Origin: Desulfonatronospira thiodismutans ASO3-1
GTDB taxonomy: Bacteria > Desulfobacterota > Desulfovibrionia > Desulfovibrionales > Desulfonatronovibrionaceae
Length of the DNA stretch: 64,000 bases
Assembly: GCF_000174435.1 (NCBI RefSeq)
Contig: NZ_ACJN02000002.1
Location: 1,059,490 to 1,123,489, forward strand
Reading direction: 5' to 3'
Positions 36,650 to 45,091 of this stretch are shown here, piece by piece. The position numbers and the translations under genes were made by a program. The stretch's first letter is position 1. Each line of letters begins with the position of its first letter. The notes beneath the pieces are model-generated. The model ran no database searches, was not told where the DNA came from, and was given only the letters and a program-made list of their open reading frames with translations.

Positions 36650-37018
36650 ATGGCCAAACATATTCTCATGGTGGATGATTCCAAGACAGTGCGAAACCTC
36701 ATTGCCTTTATCGTCAAGAAGGAGGGGTTTCATGTGACCACTGCCGAAGACGGCCTGGACGCCCTGGAAAAGCTTTATGCCGCCTCAAACGTTGACCTGA
36801 TAATAACGGACATCAACATGCCCCGCATGGACGGTTTTACCTTCGTGCAGAACCTGAGAGAGCAGGAGGCATTCCGGGATGTGCCCGTAATCATTTTGTC
36901 CACGGAAGGGCAGGAAAAGGATAAGGAGCAGGGTCTCAGCCTGGGGGCCAATCTGTACATGGTCAAGCCGGCCCAGCCGGAATGGCTTTTGAAAAATGTA
37001 AAGATGCTTCTGGGGTAA
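36650..37018 (+). CDS. cheY: Single-domain response regulator CheY
   Basis: A 122-residue stand-alone receiver that would carry the CheA signal to the flagellar motor or another target. The acidic pocket D9-D10, phospho-acceptor D54 (TDINMPRMDGF), a conserved threonine/serine in ILSTEG and the lysine in VKPA are all present. It lies between cheW and cheA, as in many che operons. No cheZ, cheC or cheX phosphatase gene is in the cluster. Confidence 0.94.
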   Translation: MAKHILMVDDSKTVRNLIAFIVKKEGFHVTTAEDGLDALEKLYAASNVDLIITDINMPRMDGFTFVQNLREQEAFRDVPVIILSTEGQEKDKEQGLSLGANLYMVKPAQPEWLLKNVKMLLG

Positions 37019-37075
37019 TTTAAAGGTGTCGTTTTCAAGGCGCAGGCATGTAAGAAACCGGGCGCGGAGTAATAT

Positions 37076-39853
37076 ATGAGCCAAGACTTTTTCGACCCGG
37101 AAGTGTATTCCGACTTTGTAGTGGAAGCCAGGGAGCACCTGGAGACCATCGAGCCCAAGCTTTTGGAGCTGGAGAATAATCCCGGCAACCTGAGTCTTCT
37201 AAACGATATCTTCCGGCCCATGCATTCCCTCAAGGGGGCTTCAGGCTTTTTAGGTCTAAAGGACATGAATGCCCTGGCCCACAAGGGCGAAAATATCCTG
37301 GACGAACTGAGGCAGGGCCGCATCCAGGCCAACTCCTCCATTATGGACCTGATCCTGGAAGCCACCGATGCCTTGCGCACCATGGTGGACAACCTGGAAA
37401 GCATGGGGCACGAGGGCAGCCTGGAAGTAGGGCACATAATCGAGCACATTGACGAAATTTTAAAAAACAAGGATGAGCAGGCCTCATCAGGTGCTCCGGC
37501 TCAAGAAGTTCAAAAGGAAGAGCAGGACTTTTCCCATCCTGCAGCAGAACAGAACTATCTCCTGAACATGGTCAGCCTGGATCATTTGAGCGACTTCATA
37601 GAAGAGGCCCAGGAAAACCTGACGGCCATAAACTCCTTGCTCCTGGAAATGGAGAAAGGTGAAGGCAGCAGCCAGGACCGGATAAACGACCTGTTCCGCA
37701 ATTTTCACAATCTCAAAGGCAACAGCGGCATTATAGGGTATATAGAACTCAATGCACTGGCCCATGAAGTGGAGACATTCTTAAACACCATCCGCTCCGG
37801 AGAACAGGTCCTGGACCCGGAGGCTGTGGACGTCCTCCTGGAGACGGTTGATGTCCTGGAATCTCTGCTTGGCAATATCGACAGGGAGACTGGAGAAGTG
37901 CAGCCGGAAAGCATATCCGGCATTACCTCGCGCATAAAGGAATTGAAAAAGCGTTTCCAGGTGCACCAGGACGAAGAAGACAAAGCAAAGGACAACGGGG
38001 CCCGGGAAGAGGCAGAAAACATTTTTGCTCAAGCCCCGGCGGATAATGAGGTTGCAGGGCAACAACAGGGAGACAATGATCCGGAGGTGGATCCCCAAGA
38101 CCTGCAGATTTTCAGGCAGACTGTGGACCAGCAGTTTTCCAATATGAAACACGCCCTGGACAAATTAGAAAAGGAGGGCACGGACAAGGAACTGGTTGAC
38201 GGTCTCTACAGGTCGCTGGTGACGGTGCAGAATTCCACCGGGTACATGGGATTTGAAGAACTCAAGAATTATGCTTCCAATACCGCCAACCTTGTGGACC
38301 AGGGCCGGAAGACGGATACAGACTTTTCCCTGATGCACGGTATCCTCAAGCAGGAAGTGGACATACTGGAATCCATGATCAACAGGCATCTCTCAGGGCT
38401 GTCTTCAACGGTCCAGGACCTTCCTGCACAGCCCTCCCCGGAGCCTGACAGGGAAACCTCTGCAGAAAAGCCGTCGGAGGCTTCCCGGGTCAGCTCCGAT
38501 CCACAGGAAGAAGCAGAGCCCTTTGCACCAGCAATGGATATCCCGGAGCAGCAGCAAGCCCAGGCAGCCAGTCAGGCCGGGGAATCTGCAGAGCCATCAG
38601 GAGCCGGCAAAAGCGCAGACCAGGGAGCGGGCAGTGAGCCCCAGGCCAAAAGCCAGGGAAGCACTACATCCACCATCAGGGTGGACCACGGCAAGCTGGA
38701 TGAGCTTATGAACCTCATCGGGGAGCTGATTATAAACCGCAACAGGTTCGCAATGCTCTCCAGGTCCCTGGAAGAGGGGCAGGATGTAATGGAGGTGGCC
38801 CAGCAGCTTAATGAGACCACCAACTCCATGGCCCGCATTTCCGACGATCTGCAGGTGACCATAATGAATGTGCGCATGGTGCCCGTACGTTCGGTGTTTA
38901 CCAAGTTTCCCCGGTTAGTGCGTGATCTGAGCCGCAAGAACAACAAGAACATTCAGCTCATCACTGAAGGTGAGGAAACCGAGCTGGACAAAAGCGTTGT
39001 GGAGCTCATAGGCGATCCCCTGGTGCATCTGATCCGCAATGCAGTGGATCATGGCCTGGAACTGCCGCAAGAGCGAAAAGACCGGGGCAAGGAGGAAAAA
39101 GGGACAGTATGGCTGCGGGCAGCACATAAAGGCAACTCCGTGGTTATCGAGATAGAGGATGACGGCAAGGGGATAGATCCGGAAAAGATGAAAGCCAAGG
39201 CAGTGGAAAAAGGGATCATAGACCGGGAGGAAGCCAGGAACATGGAGGAAGATCAGGCGGTGGATCTTATTTTCGCACCGGGCTTTTCCACGGCCGAGAC
39301 CATTACTGATGTATCCGGGCGCGGTGTGGGCATGGATGTGGTCAAAAACAATATCAAGAGCCTGAAAGGCAATATATCCGTGACCTCTGCTGTGGGCCAG
39401 GGGACCAGGTTCTCCATAGCCCTGCCTCTGACCCTGGCCATAATAGACGCCCTTATGGTCAAGGTGAACGGGCAGGTCTACGCCATTCCCTTAGACGCGG
39501 TATCCGAGACCACCAAGATCCAAGCCGGCAGGCTAAATGAGATCAACAACCGCAAGGTAATAACCCTGCGCGGGGAGGTTCTGGGTATTTCCGATCTGGC
39601 GGAGCTGCTGGAACTGCCTGTGGACCAGGCAGACAGGGATGAGCTGCCCTTAGTCATAATCAAGGTCGGAGACCGCAGGATGGGCTTCATTGTGGAAGAC
39701 CTGCTGGAAAGGCAGGAGGTGGTCATCAAGTCCCTGGGAGAATACCTGGGGGACCAGCCAGGAATTTCAGGAGCTACTATCATGGGCGATGGAAGTGTGG
39801 TACTCATCCTTGATCCCAACGAAATCTACAGGATCGCCACCAGCAGGAGTTGA
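37076..39853 (+). CDS. cheA: Chemotaxis histidine kinase CheA with three HPt modules
   Basis: A 925-residue CheA. HPt 1 has H50 (MHSLKG) and HPt 2 has H211 (FHNLKG). A third HPt-like bundle (residues 340-440) aligns well, but its equivalent position is V382 in YRSLVTVQNSTGYMG, so it cannot be phosphorylated there. A Pro, Ala, Glu and Gln-rich linker of about 90 residues follows, without a recognisable P2 domain. Then come the dimerisation helices (ELMNLIGELIINRNRF), the ATPase (HLIRNAVDHGLE, DDGKGIDPEKM, GRGVGMDVVK) and a CheW-like C-terminus. It lies 57 bases after cheY and is followed by a TPR gene. Confidence 0.95.
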   Translation: MSQDFFDPEVYSDFVVEAREHLETIEPKLLELENNPGNLSLLNDIFRPMHSLKGASGFLGLKDMNALAHKGENILDELRQGRIQANSSIMDLILEATDALRTMVDNLESMGHEGSLEVGHIIEHIDEILKNKDEQASSGAPAQEVQKEEQDFSHPAAEQNYLLNMVSLDHLSDFIEEAQENLTAINSLLLEMEKGEGSSQDRINDLFRNFHNLKGNSGIIGYIELNALAHEVETFLNTIRSGEQVLDPEAVDVLLETVDVLESLLGNIDRETGEVQPESISGITSRIKELKKRFQVHQDEEDKAKDNGAREEAENIFAQAPADNEVAGQQQGDNDPEVDPQDLQIFRQTVDQQFSNMKHALDKLEKEGTDKELVDGLYRSLVTVQNSTGYMGFEELKNYASNTANLVDQGRKTDTDFSLMHGILKQEVDILESMINRHLSGLSSTVQDLPAQPSPEPDRETSAEKPSEASRVSSDPQEEAEPFAPAMDIPEQQQAQAASQAGESAEPSGAGKSADQGAGSEPQAKSQGSTTSTIRVDHGKLDELMNLIGELIINRNRFAMLSRSLEEGQDVMEVAQQLNETTNSMARISDDLQVTIMNVRMVPVRSVFTKFPRLVRDLSRKNNKNIQLITEGEETELDKSVVELIGDPLVHLIRNAVDHGLELPQERKDRGKEEKGTVWLRAAHKGNSVVIEIEDDGKGIDPEKMKAKAVEKGIIDREEARNMEEDQAVDLIFAPGFSTAETITDVSGRGVGMDVVKNNIKSLKGNISVTSAVGQGTRFSIALPLTLAIIDALMVKVNGQVYAIPLDAVSETTKIQAGRLNEINNRKVITLRGEVLGISDLAELLELPVDQADRDELPLVIIKVGDRRMGFIVEDLLERQEVVIKSLGEYLGDQPGISGATIMGDGSVVLILDPNEIYRIATSRS

Positions 39854-39859
39854 CCCCAT

Positions 39860-40405
39860 ATGAGCGCCGGCAGCAGAAAGGAGTCCGGTTCAGATAAAAA
39901 CCGCAAAATGTCCCGCAGAGATCTGTTCAAGGGGGTATTCAATAAGGTCCGGGGCAACAAAGCCCCGGAAAGGGAATCAAGCGGGCTGGATCCGGACATG
40001 GCTTACGCGGACAGGCTGATCAGGCAGGGAGAGTACGAAAAGGCCGCCCACCTGTACTCCAGAAGGCTCAAGAAAGAACCAAGGCACCTGGAGGCCATGC
40101 GCAGCATGGGGTACTGCCATTTCATGCAGGGGGATTATTCCAGGGCCAGAGAGGCCTGGGAAAAGCTTCTGGGATTTCGCCCCAGGGACAACTTCGCCCT
40201 TCTCTACACAGGCCTTGCCTGCGCCAGGCAGGGGGACGTCCATGAAGCCCTGGAAAACTGGAAGCTATACTATGATATCCGCAAACCCGCGGTGCAAAGA
40301 GCGATAAATCTCTTTCTGGCCAGGCAGGAGAGAGGTGAGGAGCTGGACGCCCGGGAAATGGCGGACTCGGTTCAGGAGGCCCTGGAAAAGCAGAAAGATG
40401 TCTGA
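39860..40405 (+). CDS. TPR-repeat protein at end of chemosensory operon
   Basis: A 181-residue soluble protein with a basic N-terminus (RKESGSDKNRKMSRRDLFK) that could be read as a twin-arginine-like stretch but lacks a hydrophobic core, so I treat it as cytoplasmic. Residues 52-130 hold about two and a half TPR units (YADRLIRQGEYEKAAHLYSR, AMRSMGYCHFMQGDYSRARE). It starts 6 bases after the cheA stop and is probably the last gene of the operon; a tandem repeat and a foldback follow directly. Its partner is unknown. Confidence 0.82.
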   Translation: MSAGSRKESGSDKNRKMSRRDLFKGVFNKVRGNKAPERESSGLDPDMAYADRLIRQGEYEKAAHLYSRRLKKEPRHLEAMRSMGYCHFMQGDYSRAREAWEKLLGFRPRDNFALLYTGLACARQGDVHEALENWKLYYDIRKPAVQRAINLFLARQERGEELDAREMADSVQEALEKQKDV

Positions 40406-40411
40406 AATGGG

Positions 40412-40495
40412 CAGAAGCCAGAAGTCAGAGATCAGAAGTCAGAAGTCAGAAGTCAGAGGTCAGAAGGCAGATGTCAGAAGGCAGAGGTCAGGGGG
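40412..40495. repeat. Tandem heptamer repeat (CAGAAGT), 12 units
   Basis: Twelve 7-base units with consensus CAGAAGT run without a gap from 40412; units vary at positions 5-7 (for example CAGAGGT, CAGAAGG, CAGATGT). The array begins 6 bases after the stop codon of the TPR gene and ends beside a foldback. It is outside any coding region. Confidence 0.88.
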
Positions 40496-40498
40496 CAG

Positions 40499-40600
40499 CC
40501 AGCACTCAACTTGAGGCAGTGATTTTGCCCTCCGTAGGCGTAGGCTCCTCTGAGCCGGAGGCCGGGCCCGGCTGGACCGGCAGCTCAAGTTGAGTGCTGG
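40499..40600. repeat. 102 bp foldback between convergent genes
   Basis: A 17 bp perfect inverted repeat (CCAGCACTCAACTTGAG at 40499-40515, complement at 40584-40600) encloses a GC-rich centre that can fold again. The right arm and flank read on the minus strand as AGCCATCCAGCACTCA, identical over 16 bases to 24135-24150 in the other foldback element. Its place between convergent genes suits a bidirectional terminator, but no T tract follows. Confidence 0.78.
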
Positions 40601-40612
40601 ATGGCTGAAAAC

Positions 40613-41119
40613 TCAGTTTGTCTTGTCTGATCCGGGATGATGGTGTTCAGTATCCTGGATATTCAGGGCCAGGTTTACCTTCTGAGCGCTTTCACTGGCC
40701 TTCCATTCTTCATAGATCTCAATCCACCTGTCGAAATCCAGGACCTTGCGATCCAGCTGCTCTTCGTGCAGCCCGGCCCAGGTATTGAAGAGCTGGATCT
40801 CGCCCTTGAATACAGCATGGTCCATAATCCGGGGGACAAAGCCCACATCGTACTTTATTCCGTCGAACTGGTGCATGATATGCTCCACAATGGCCTGGCG
40901 GCACACTTCAGGGGTTATTTCCTTTTCACACAGGGTCCTGGCCAGATCAGCCAGGTGGCCGTATTTTTCCTGCATTTTCTCAAGCAGTTCCTCGTCCAGG
41001 TTTATGGAAAGACTGCCTTCATCATCACTGATGAAGTAAAACCTGAGCCATAACTCAAACTGAAATACACGGGTAAGGTCCCTGATGGCCTCTTTGGTTT
41101 TCTCTTCACTGGTCTGCAT
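40613..41119 (-). CDS. Hypothetical acidic protein
   Basis: I do not recognise this 168-residue soluble protein. It is acidic, mainly helical by composition, has no signal peptide, and ends in a histidine-rich tail (TEHHHPGSDKTN). It is convergent with the TPR gene of the chemosensory operon and 69 bases downstream of the copZ-like gene, on the same strand. Codon use matches the neighbours and the frame is clean, so a real gene is likely. Confidence 0.7.
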   Translation of the reverse strand: MQTSEEKTKEAIRDLTRVFQFELWLRFYFISDDEGSLSINLDEELLEKMQEKYGHLADLARTLCEKEITPEVCRQAIVEHIMHQFDGIKYDVGFVPRIMDHAVFKGEIQLFNTWAGLHEEQLDRKVLDFDRWIEIYEEWKASESAQKVNLALNIQDTEHHHPGSDKTN

Positions 41120-41188
41120 TCAATACTCCGTATACAGCCGGTTCATCTGTTGAAGTTTTTAAACAGCTGCAATTTAAGCTTGATTATT

Positions 41189-41389
41189 TTATTCGATCAC
41201 CTTGTAGCCCGCGTCCTCAACCGCCTTTTTCACCGCTGCCATATCAAGGTCCTCTCCGGCATCAATATCTGCATGCCCGCTTTCCAGGCTGACCTGGACA
41301 CCGGACACACCGGGCATCTTGTTCAGGGCATCGGTTACAGCTTTTACACAATGTCCGCATGACATGCCTTCTATTTTTATTCTGGCCAT
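41189..41389 (-). CDS. copZ: Heavy-metal-associated domain protein (CopZ-like)
   Basis: A 66-residue single HMA domain with the metal-binding motif GMSCGHC at residues 8-14 (CxxC) and the ferredoxin-like pattern ending in VEDAGYKVIE. Such proteins carry Cu(I) to P-type ATPases. No copper ATPase or CsoR regulator lies next to it, so the metal and partner are inferred from the family. AGGGAGG precedes the ATG. Confidence 0.88.
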   Translation of the reverse strand: MARIKIEGMSCGHCVKAVTDALNKMPGVSGVQVSLESGHADIDAGEDLDMAAVKKAVEDAGYKVIE

Positions 41390-41687
41390 GGTGACCTCCC
41401 TTTGGGTTTAAATTCGGCAGCCGGGCAGAGCTGCAGGGTCAAAAATACCAATCGCCGGAGTGAAAACAGAGTCAAAACAGCAGTATCTGTTTCGGCCCTG
41501 TTTGTATCCTGAGTGCCATACATACTGCCTTGATATAAACCCCCGGGTCAAGAGGAAAACGTCACGGGCCAGGGCGTAAAAGCTGTAAGCTGCAGGCTTG
41601 ACTTTTTTGAATCCTTAAGAGAATATCCTCTATTTACTTTACATGTCTGGTTTGCGCAAGAAAGCCGGGCTTAAGCAGGAGATTTGT
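41390..41687. other. Spacer between copZ-like gene and pdxJ, no gene seen
   Basis: About 300 bases of divergent spacer. A possible TTGACT lies near 41598 on the plus strand, with a poor -10 sequence (GAATAT) 17 bases on, so a pdxJ promoter is plausible but not convincing. I see no small gene, repeat or RNA in it. Confidence 0.5.
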
Positions 41688-42413
41688 ATGCCGGTACTGG
41701 TAGTTAATGTCGACCACGTTGCCACTTTAAGGCAGGCCCGCATGGGGAGCGAGCCTGAGCCGGTCACAGCGGCCCACCTGGCGGAAATTGGCGGTGCCCG
41801 TGGCATCATCGTTCATCTGCGTGAGGATCGCAGGCATATACAGGACCGGGATCTGAGGCTTTTAAAATCCACTCTTACAGCCAATCTGCACCTGGAAATG
41901 GCTGCAACAGAAGAGATGCAGGGCATAGCCTTAGATGTGCTGCCGCACATGGTCTGCCTGGTCCCGGAAAAACGCGAGGAGCTCACTACCGAGGGAGGCC
42001 TGGAGTGCAGGGGGCGCGAAGGCTTTATCAGGGATTATCTGGAACCGTTCAAAGAAAGAAATATCCATACCAGTCTTTTTATAGATGCAGAGCCGGACCA
42101 GATAGAAGCTGCTGCTTCAAGCGGTACCGAATATATCGAGATTCACACAGGCCATTATGCCGATGCCCCGGATTCCCCGTCCAAAAAGACAGAGCTGGAT
42201 AAAATACTGGCCGGGATCAGATATGCCCACTTGCTGGGCCTCAAGGTCAATCTGGGCCATGGTCTGAACTATCAGAACATTCTGGCTTTTGCTGCAGTGG
42301 AAAATATCTGCGAATACTCCATCGGCCACAGTATTATATCCAGGGCGGTGATGGTGGGCATGGTCAGGGCCGTGGAGCAGATGAACGAAATCATCCGCGG
42401 CTTTGCCAGATAG
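41688..42413 (+). CDS. pdxJ: Pyridoxine 5-phosphate synthase
   Basis: Closes the pyridoxine ring from 1-deoxyxylulose 5-phosphate and 3-amino-2-oxopropyl phosphate. The 241-residue TIM barrel starts [18 protein letters not shown], with [17 protein letters not shown] and [11 protein letters not shown] motifs of the family. The ATG at 41688 has AGGAG 7 bases upstream; the frame runs back to 41643 without conserved sequence. It is the first gene of the block pdxJ-nnr-CBS-tsaE-lysC, with about 110 bases before nnr. Confidence 0.96.
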   Translation: MPVLVVNVDHVATLRQARMGSEPEPVTAAHLAEIGGARGIIVHLREDRRHIQDRDLRLLKSTLTANLHLEMAATEEMQGIALDVLPHMVCLVPEKREELTTEGGLECRGREGFIRDYLEPFKERNIHTSLFIDAEPDQIEAAASSGTEYIEIHTGHYADAPDSPSKKTELDKILAGIRYAHLLGLKVNLGHGLNYQNILAFAAVENICEYSIGHSIISRAVMVGMVRAVEQMNEIIRGFAR

Positions 42414-42526
42414 GGTAAGCTTCCGGCAGTAAGAGGGTTTCCGGCAAAAGCAGAAGAGCTTTAAACAGTTTCGACTGACAGGCATTTCTGGATAAAATGT
42501 TCTAATAACAGCAGGAGAAAGGTAAT

Positions 42527-44104
42527 ATGTATCTGCCCTTGCCCACTCCGCAGGAAATGGCTGCCTGGGACAAAAGAAGCATGGACGACTTCGATCTCAG
42601 GCCGGAACTGTTAATGGAGAACGCCAGCCGCGAGGCCTTCAGCCAGATCAAGCACAGGTTTGCTGATCTTGCCGGGCGTTCCGCCCTGCTCTTTGCAGGT
42701 CCGGGCAATAACGGCGGCGATGCCTTTGCCCTGGCCAGGCACCTGTGGATCAGCGGGGTCAAGGTCATGACCCTGCACTCCAAAAGGCTCAAGGAGTATG
42801 ACGGTGCTTCGGGTTATCACCTTTCAGTACTGCGCAAGCTGGAAGTGCCCTATGCCCATCTTTCTGAATACAACTTTGATTTTATCAGAGACGTGGACAT
42901 TATCGTGGATGGGCTCCTGGGCACGGGTTTTACAGGGGAACTGCGCCAGGACTACGTGGACTGGATAAAATCCATCAACAAAATGGGAGAAAAGGCTTAC
43001 GTCATCTCCCTGGATATTCCTTCAGGCATCGATGGTATAACCGGCGAGCCCAGCCCTGTGGCTGTAAGGGCCGACGATACCGTGGCCTTTGAAGAGGCCA
43101 AGCTGGGTCTTATGCAGCCGGAAGCCAGAGAGTACGTGGGTTGCCTGAGCATTAAAAAAATCGGTATTCCTCAGAGCATCAAGCATGACAGCCCCCCGGA
43201 ACATTATGTCCTGGATGTTGATATACTGGACAGGCTGGTAATCCCCAGACGGACGATGCACAAGGGAGAGGGAGGGCACGTGCTGGTGCTGGGAGGGTCC
43301 CAGGCCCTTTCGGGTGCGGCTGTGCTCACCTGCCTGGGTGCCCTGCGCGCGGGTGCCGGCCTGGTGACCCTGGCCTGCCCGGCTGATCTTGCCCGGCAGA
43401 TAAGATGCGGATGGCCCGAGATCATGACAATCCCTCTGGGTGAAGGATTTGATTGGCGCCGGGAAATGTTCAGCCAGCTAAAGGACGAGCTGCCCCGTTT
43501 CGATTCTGTGGTGGTGGGCCCGGGCATGGGCCGTGACGACGATACCAGGGCGTTTTTTTGCGACTACCTGGAGAATGTGCATCAAAGGACACTTTTTGAT
43601 GCTGATGCCCTTTATTTTCTGGCCGGGGACGATTCCCTCATGCAGCGGATCTCCCGTTCCAGCGAGGTGATCCTTACTCCGCATCCCGGGGAAATGGCCA
43701 GATTTTTCCATGTTTCTGCCGCCCAGATCAACCAGGAACGCAGCCGTTTTGTCCGTGAATTCTCAGAAAAATACAACGTCAACCTGGTGCTCAAAGGGGC
43801 ATCCACGCTTATTTCCGGGGTGGACAGGCATTTCTATATATCGCCTTTTGCTACCTCAAACCTGGCCGTGGGTGGGTCAGGGGATGTCCTGGCCGGTATC
43901 ATCGGCAGTCTCATGGCCCAGAGCTTAAGCACCCTGGATGCGGCCAGCCTGGGAGTATACTGGCACGGCCTGGCTGGAAAGGATCTTGAAAATACTTATC
44001 CCTTCAGGGGTAACCTGGCCAGGGAGATCGCGGACATTCTGCCCGGGGTGCTGGCCAGATACAAGGGCAAGAAGGTCGGGGACAGGGTTTTTTTCTTCTG
44101 TTAA
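42527..44104 (+). CDS. nnr: Bifunctional NAD(P)HX epimerase / ADP-dependent dehydratase
   Basis: Repairs hydrated NADH and NADPH. The 525-residue protein has an N-terminal YjeF epimerase domain (FAGPGNNGGDAFALARHL near residue 63, DGLLGTGFTG) and a C-terminal carbohydrate-kinase-like domain (VGPGMG, LTPHPGEMAR, SGDVLAGIIGSLMAQ) that dehydrates NAD(P)HX with ADP. AGGAGAAAGG precedes the ATG. It is followed by a CBS-domain gene after about 27 bases. Both halves look intact. Confidence 0.95.
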   Translation: MYLPLPTPQEMAAWDKRSMDDFDLRPELLMENASREAFSQIKHRFADLAGRSALLFAGPGNNGGDAFALARHLWISGVKVMTLHSKRLKEYDGASGYHLSVLRKLEVPYAHLSEYNFDFIRDVDIIVDGLLGTGFTGELRQDYVDWIKSINKMGEKAYVISLDIPSGIDGITGEPSPVAVRADDTVAFEEAKLGLMQPEAREYVGCLSIKKIGIPQSIKHDSPPEHYVLDVDILDRLVIPRRTMHKGEGGHVLVLGGSQALSGAAVLTCLGALRAGAGLVTLACPADLARQIRCGWPEIMTIPLGEGFDWRREMFSQLKDELPRFDSVVVGPGMGRDDDTRAFFCDYLENVHQRTLFDADALYFLAGDDSLMQRISRSSEVILTPHPGEMARFFHVSAAQINQERSRFVREFSEKYNVNLVLKGASTLISGVDRHFYISPFATSNLAVGGSGDVLAGIIGSLMAQSLSTLDAASLGVYWHGLAGKDLENTYPFRGNLAREIADILPGVLARYKGKKVGDRVFFFC

Positions 44105-44131
44105 AATGACGTGTTAATCAACGGGGTGATA

Positions 44132-44605
44132 ATGACAACTGCTGAAGACTTGATGACCAGTGATCCCATCAGGGTGCATCCGGAAACGGACATATCCGAA
44201 GCCATTCACCTTCTTCTGGAGAAAAATATCAACGGTGTCCCGGTGGTGGACCAGGAGGACAACCTGGTGGGAATAATCTGCCAGAGCGACCTGGTGGCCA
44301 TGCAGAAGAAGATCCCTTTGCCCTCCATGTTCACAGTGCTGGACAGCATCCTCCCCCTTGGCTCAACAGCAAAAATGGACAGGGAAATAAAGAAGATAGC
44401 GGCCACCAGGGTTGAAGATGCCATGACCCCGGAGCCTGTGGCGGTAAAAAAAGATACCCCCCTGGAAGAGCTGGCCGAAATAATGGTGGACAAAAAGTAC
44501 CACACCCTGCCGGTGACGGAAGGGGGCAAGCTTGTGGGTGTAGTGGGCAAATCCGACGTTTTGAAGACCCTGGTGGGTCCCGCAAAATCGAATCAGCCCG
44601 GATAG
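44132..44605 (+). CDS. Tandem CBS domain protein
   Basis: A 157-residue cytoplasmic protein of two CBS motifs forming one Bateman module (AEDLMTSDPIRVHPETDISEA-type start, then TRVEDAMTPEPVAVKKDTPL), split into pieces shorter than 20 in the description only. Bateman modules usually bind adenosine nucleotides. The ATG at 44132 follows ACGGGGTGAT; the frame begins with a GTG at 44111. It ends directly before tsaE with no gap. Target and ligand are unknown. Confidence 0.88.
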   Translation: MTTAEDLMTSDPIRVHPETDISEAIHLLLEKNINGVPVVDQEDNLVGIICQSDLVAMQKKIPLPSMFTVLDSILPLGSTAKMDREIKKIAATRVEDAMTPEPVAVKKDTPLEELAEIMVDKKYHTLPVTEGGKLVGVVGKSDVLKTLVGPAKSNQPG

Positions 44606-45091
44606 ATGGTTGATTTGTCTTTCGTTAAGCCTTTGTTTCTCCCGGACGAGGAGGCTACTCTGGAACTGGGCAGAAAGCTGGGCCTTTTTTTTACCAGCCG
44701 GGGTTTTTTCCCGGCGGTCTTTTTTTGCGGGGAGCTGGGAACGGGCAAGACCACCATGATCCGCGGCATTGTTTCCGCCCTGCCCGGGGGCGATGAGGCA
44801 GAGGTAAGCAGTCCCAGCTTCAACCTGGCCAATATCTACCCCACCCGCCCCGAGACTTTGCATGTGGATCTATACAGGCTGCAGGGACTGGAGCCCGACC
44901 AGGACGTGGAGGAGCTCCTGGCTGGACAGGAGCGGCTTATCCTGTTGGAATGGGGGGATTTTCTGCCTGAGAGCCAAAGACCCCGGGACCGGGTGGATAT
45001 CTCTTTGAAATTTTGCAACGGTTCAAGAGAGGCTTTGATCACTCTTTCCGGGGAAGGGGAAAAGTTAAGGAGCAGCAGTATATGCGGGTGA
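44606..45091 (+). CDS. tsaE: tRNA threonylcarbamoyladenosine biosynthesis ATPase TsaE
   Basis: With TsaB and TsaD it makes the t6A modification at position 37 of ANN-decoding tRNAs. The 161-residue product has the Walker A motif GELGTGKTT near residue 46, SSPSFNLANIY, and HVDLYRL with the LLEWGDFLP motif. It follows the CBS gene with no gap and overlaps lysC by 10 bases. Confidence 0.95.
   Translation: MVDLSFVKPLFLPDEEATLELGRKLGLFFTSRGFFPAVFFCGELGTGKTTMIRGIVSALPGGDEAEVSSPSFNLANIYPTRPETLHVDLYRLQGLEPDQDVEELLAGQERLILLEWGDFLPESQRPRDRVDISLKFCNGSREALITLSGEGEKLRSSSICG

Noticed and set aside
39860-39930. Twin-arginine signal peptide on the TPR protein (SRRDLFK)
   Set aside because: No hydrophobic segment follows the arginine pair, so export is unlikely.
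40412-40495. Regular short units that might be read as a CRISPR array
   Set aside because: The period is 7 bases with no spacers, and no cas gene is in the window.
44836-45042. Antisense frame opposite tsaE
   Set aside because: It mirrors tsaE codons and has no start signal or recognisable family.
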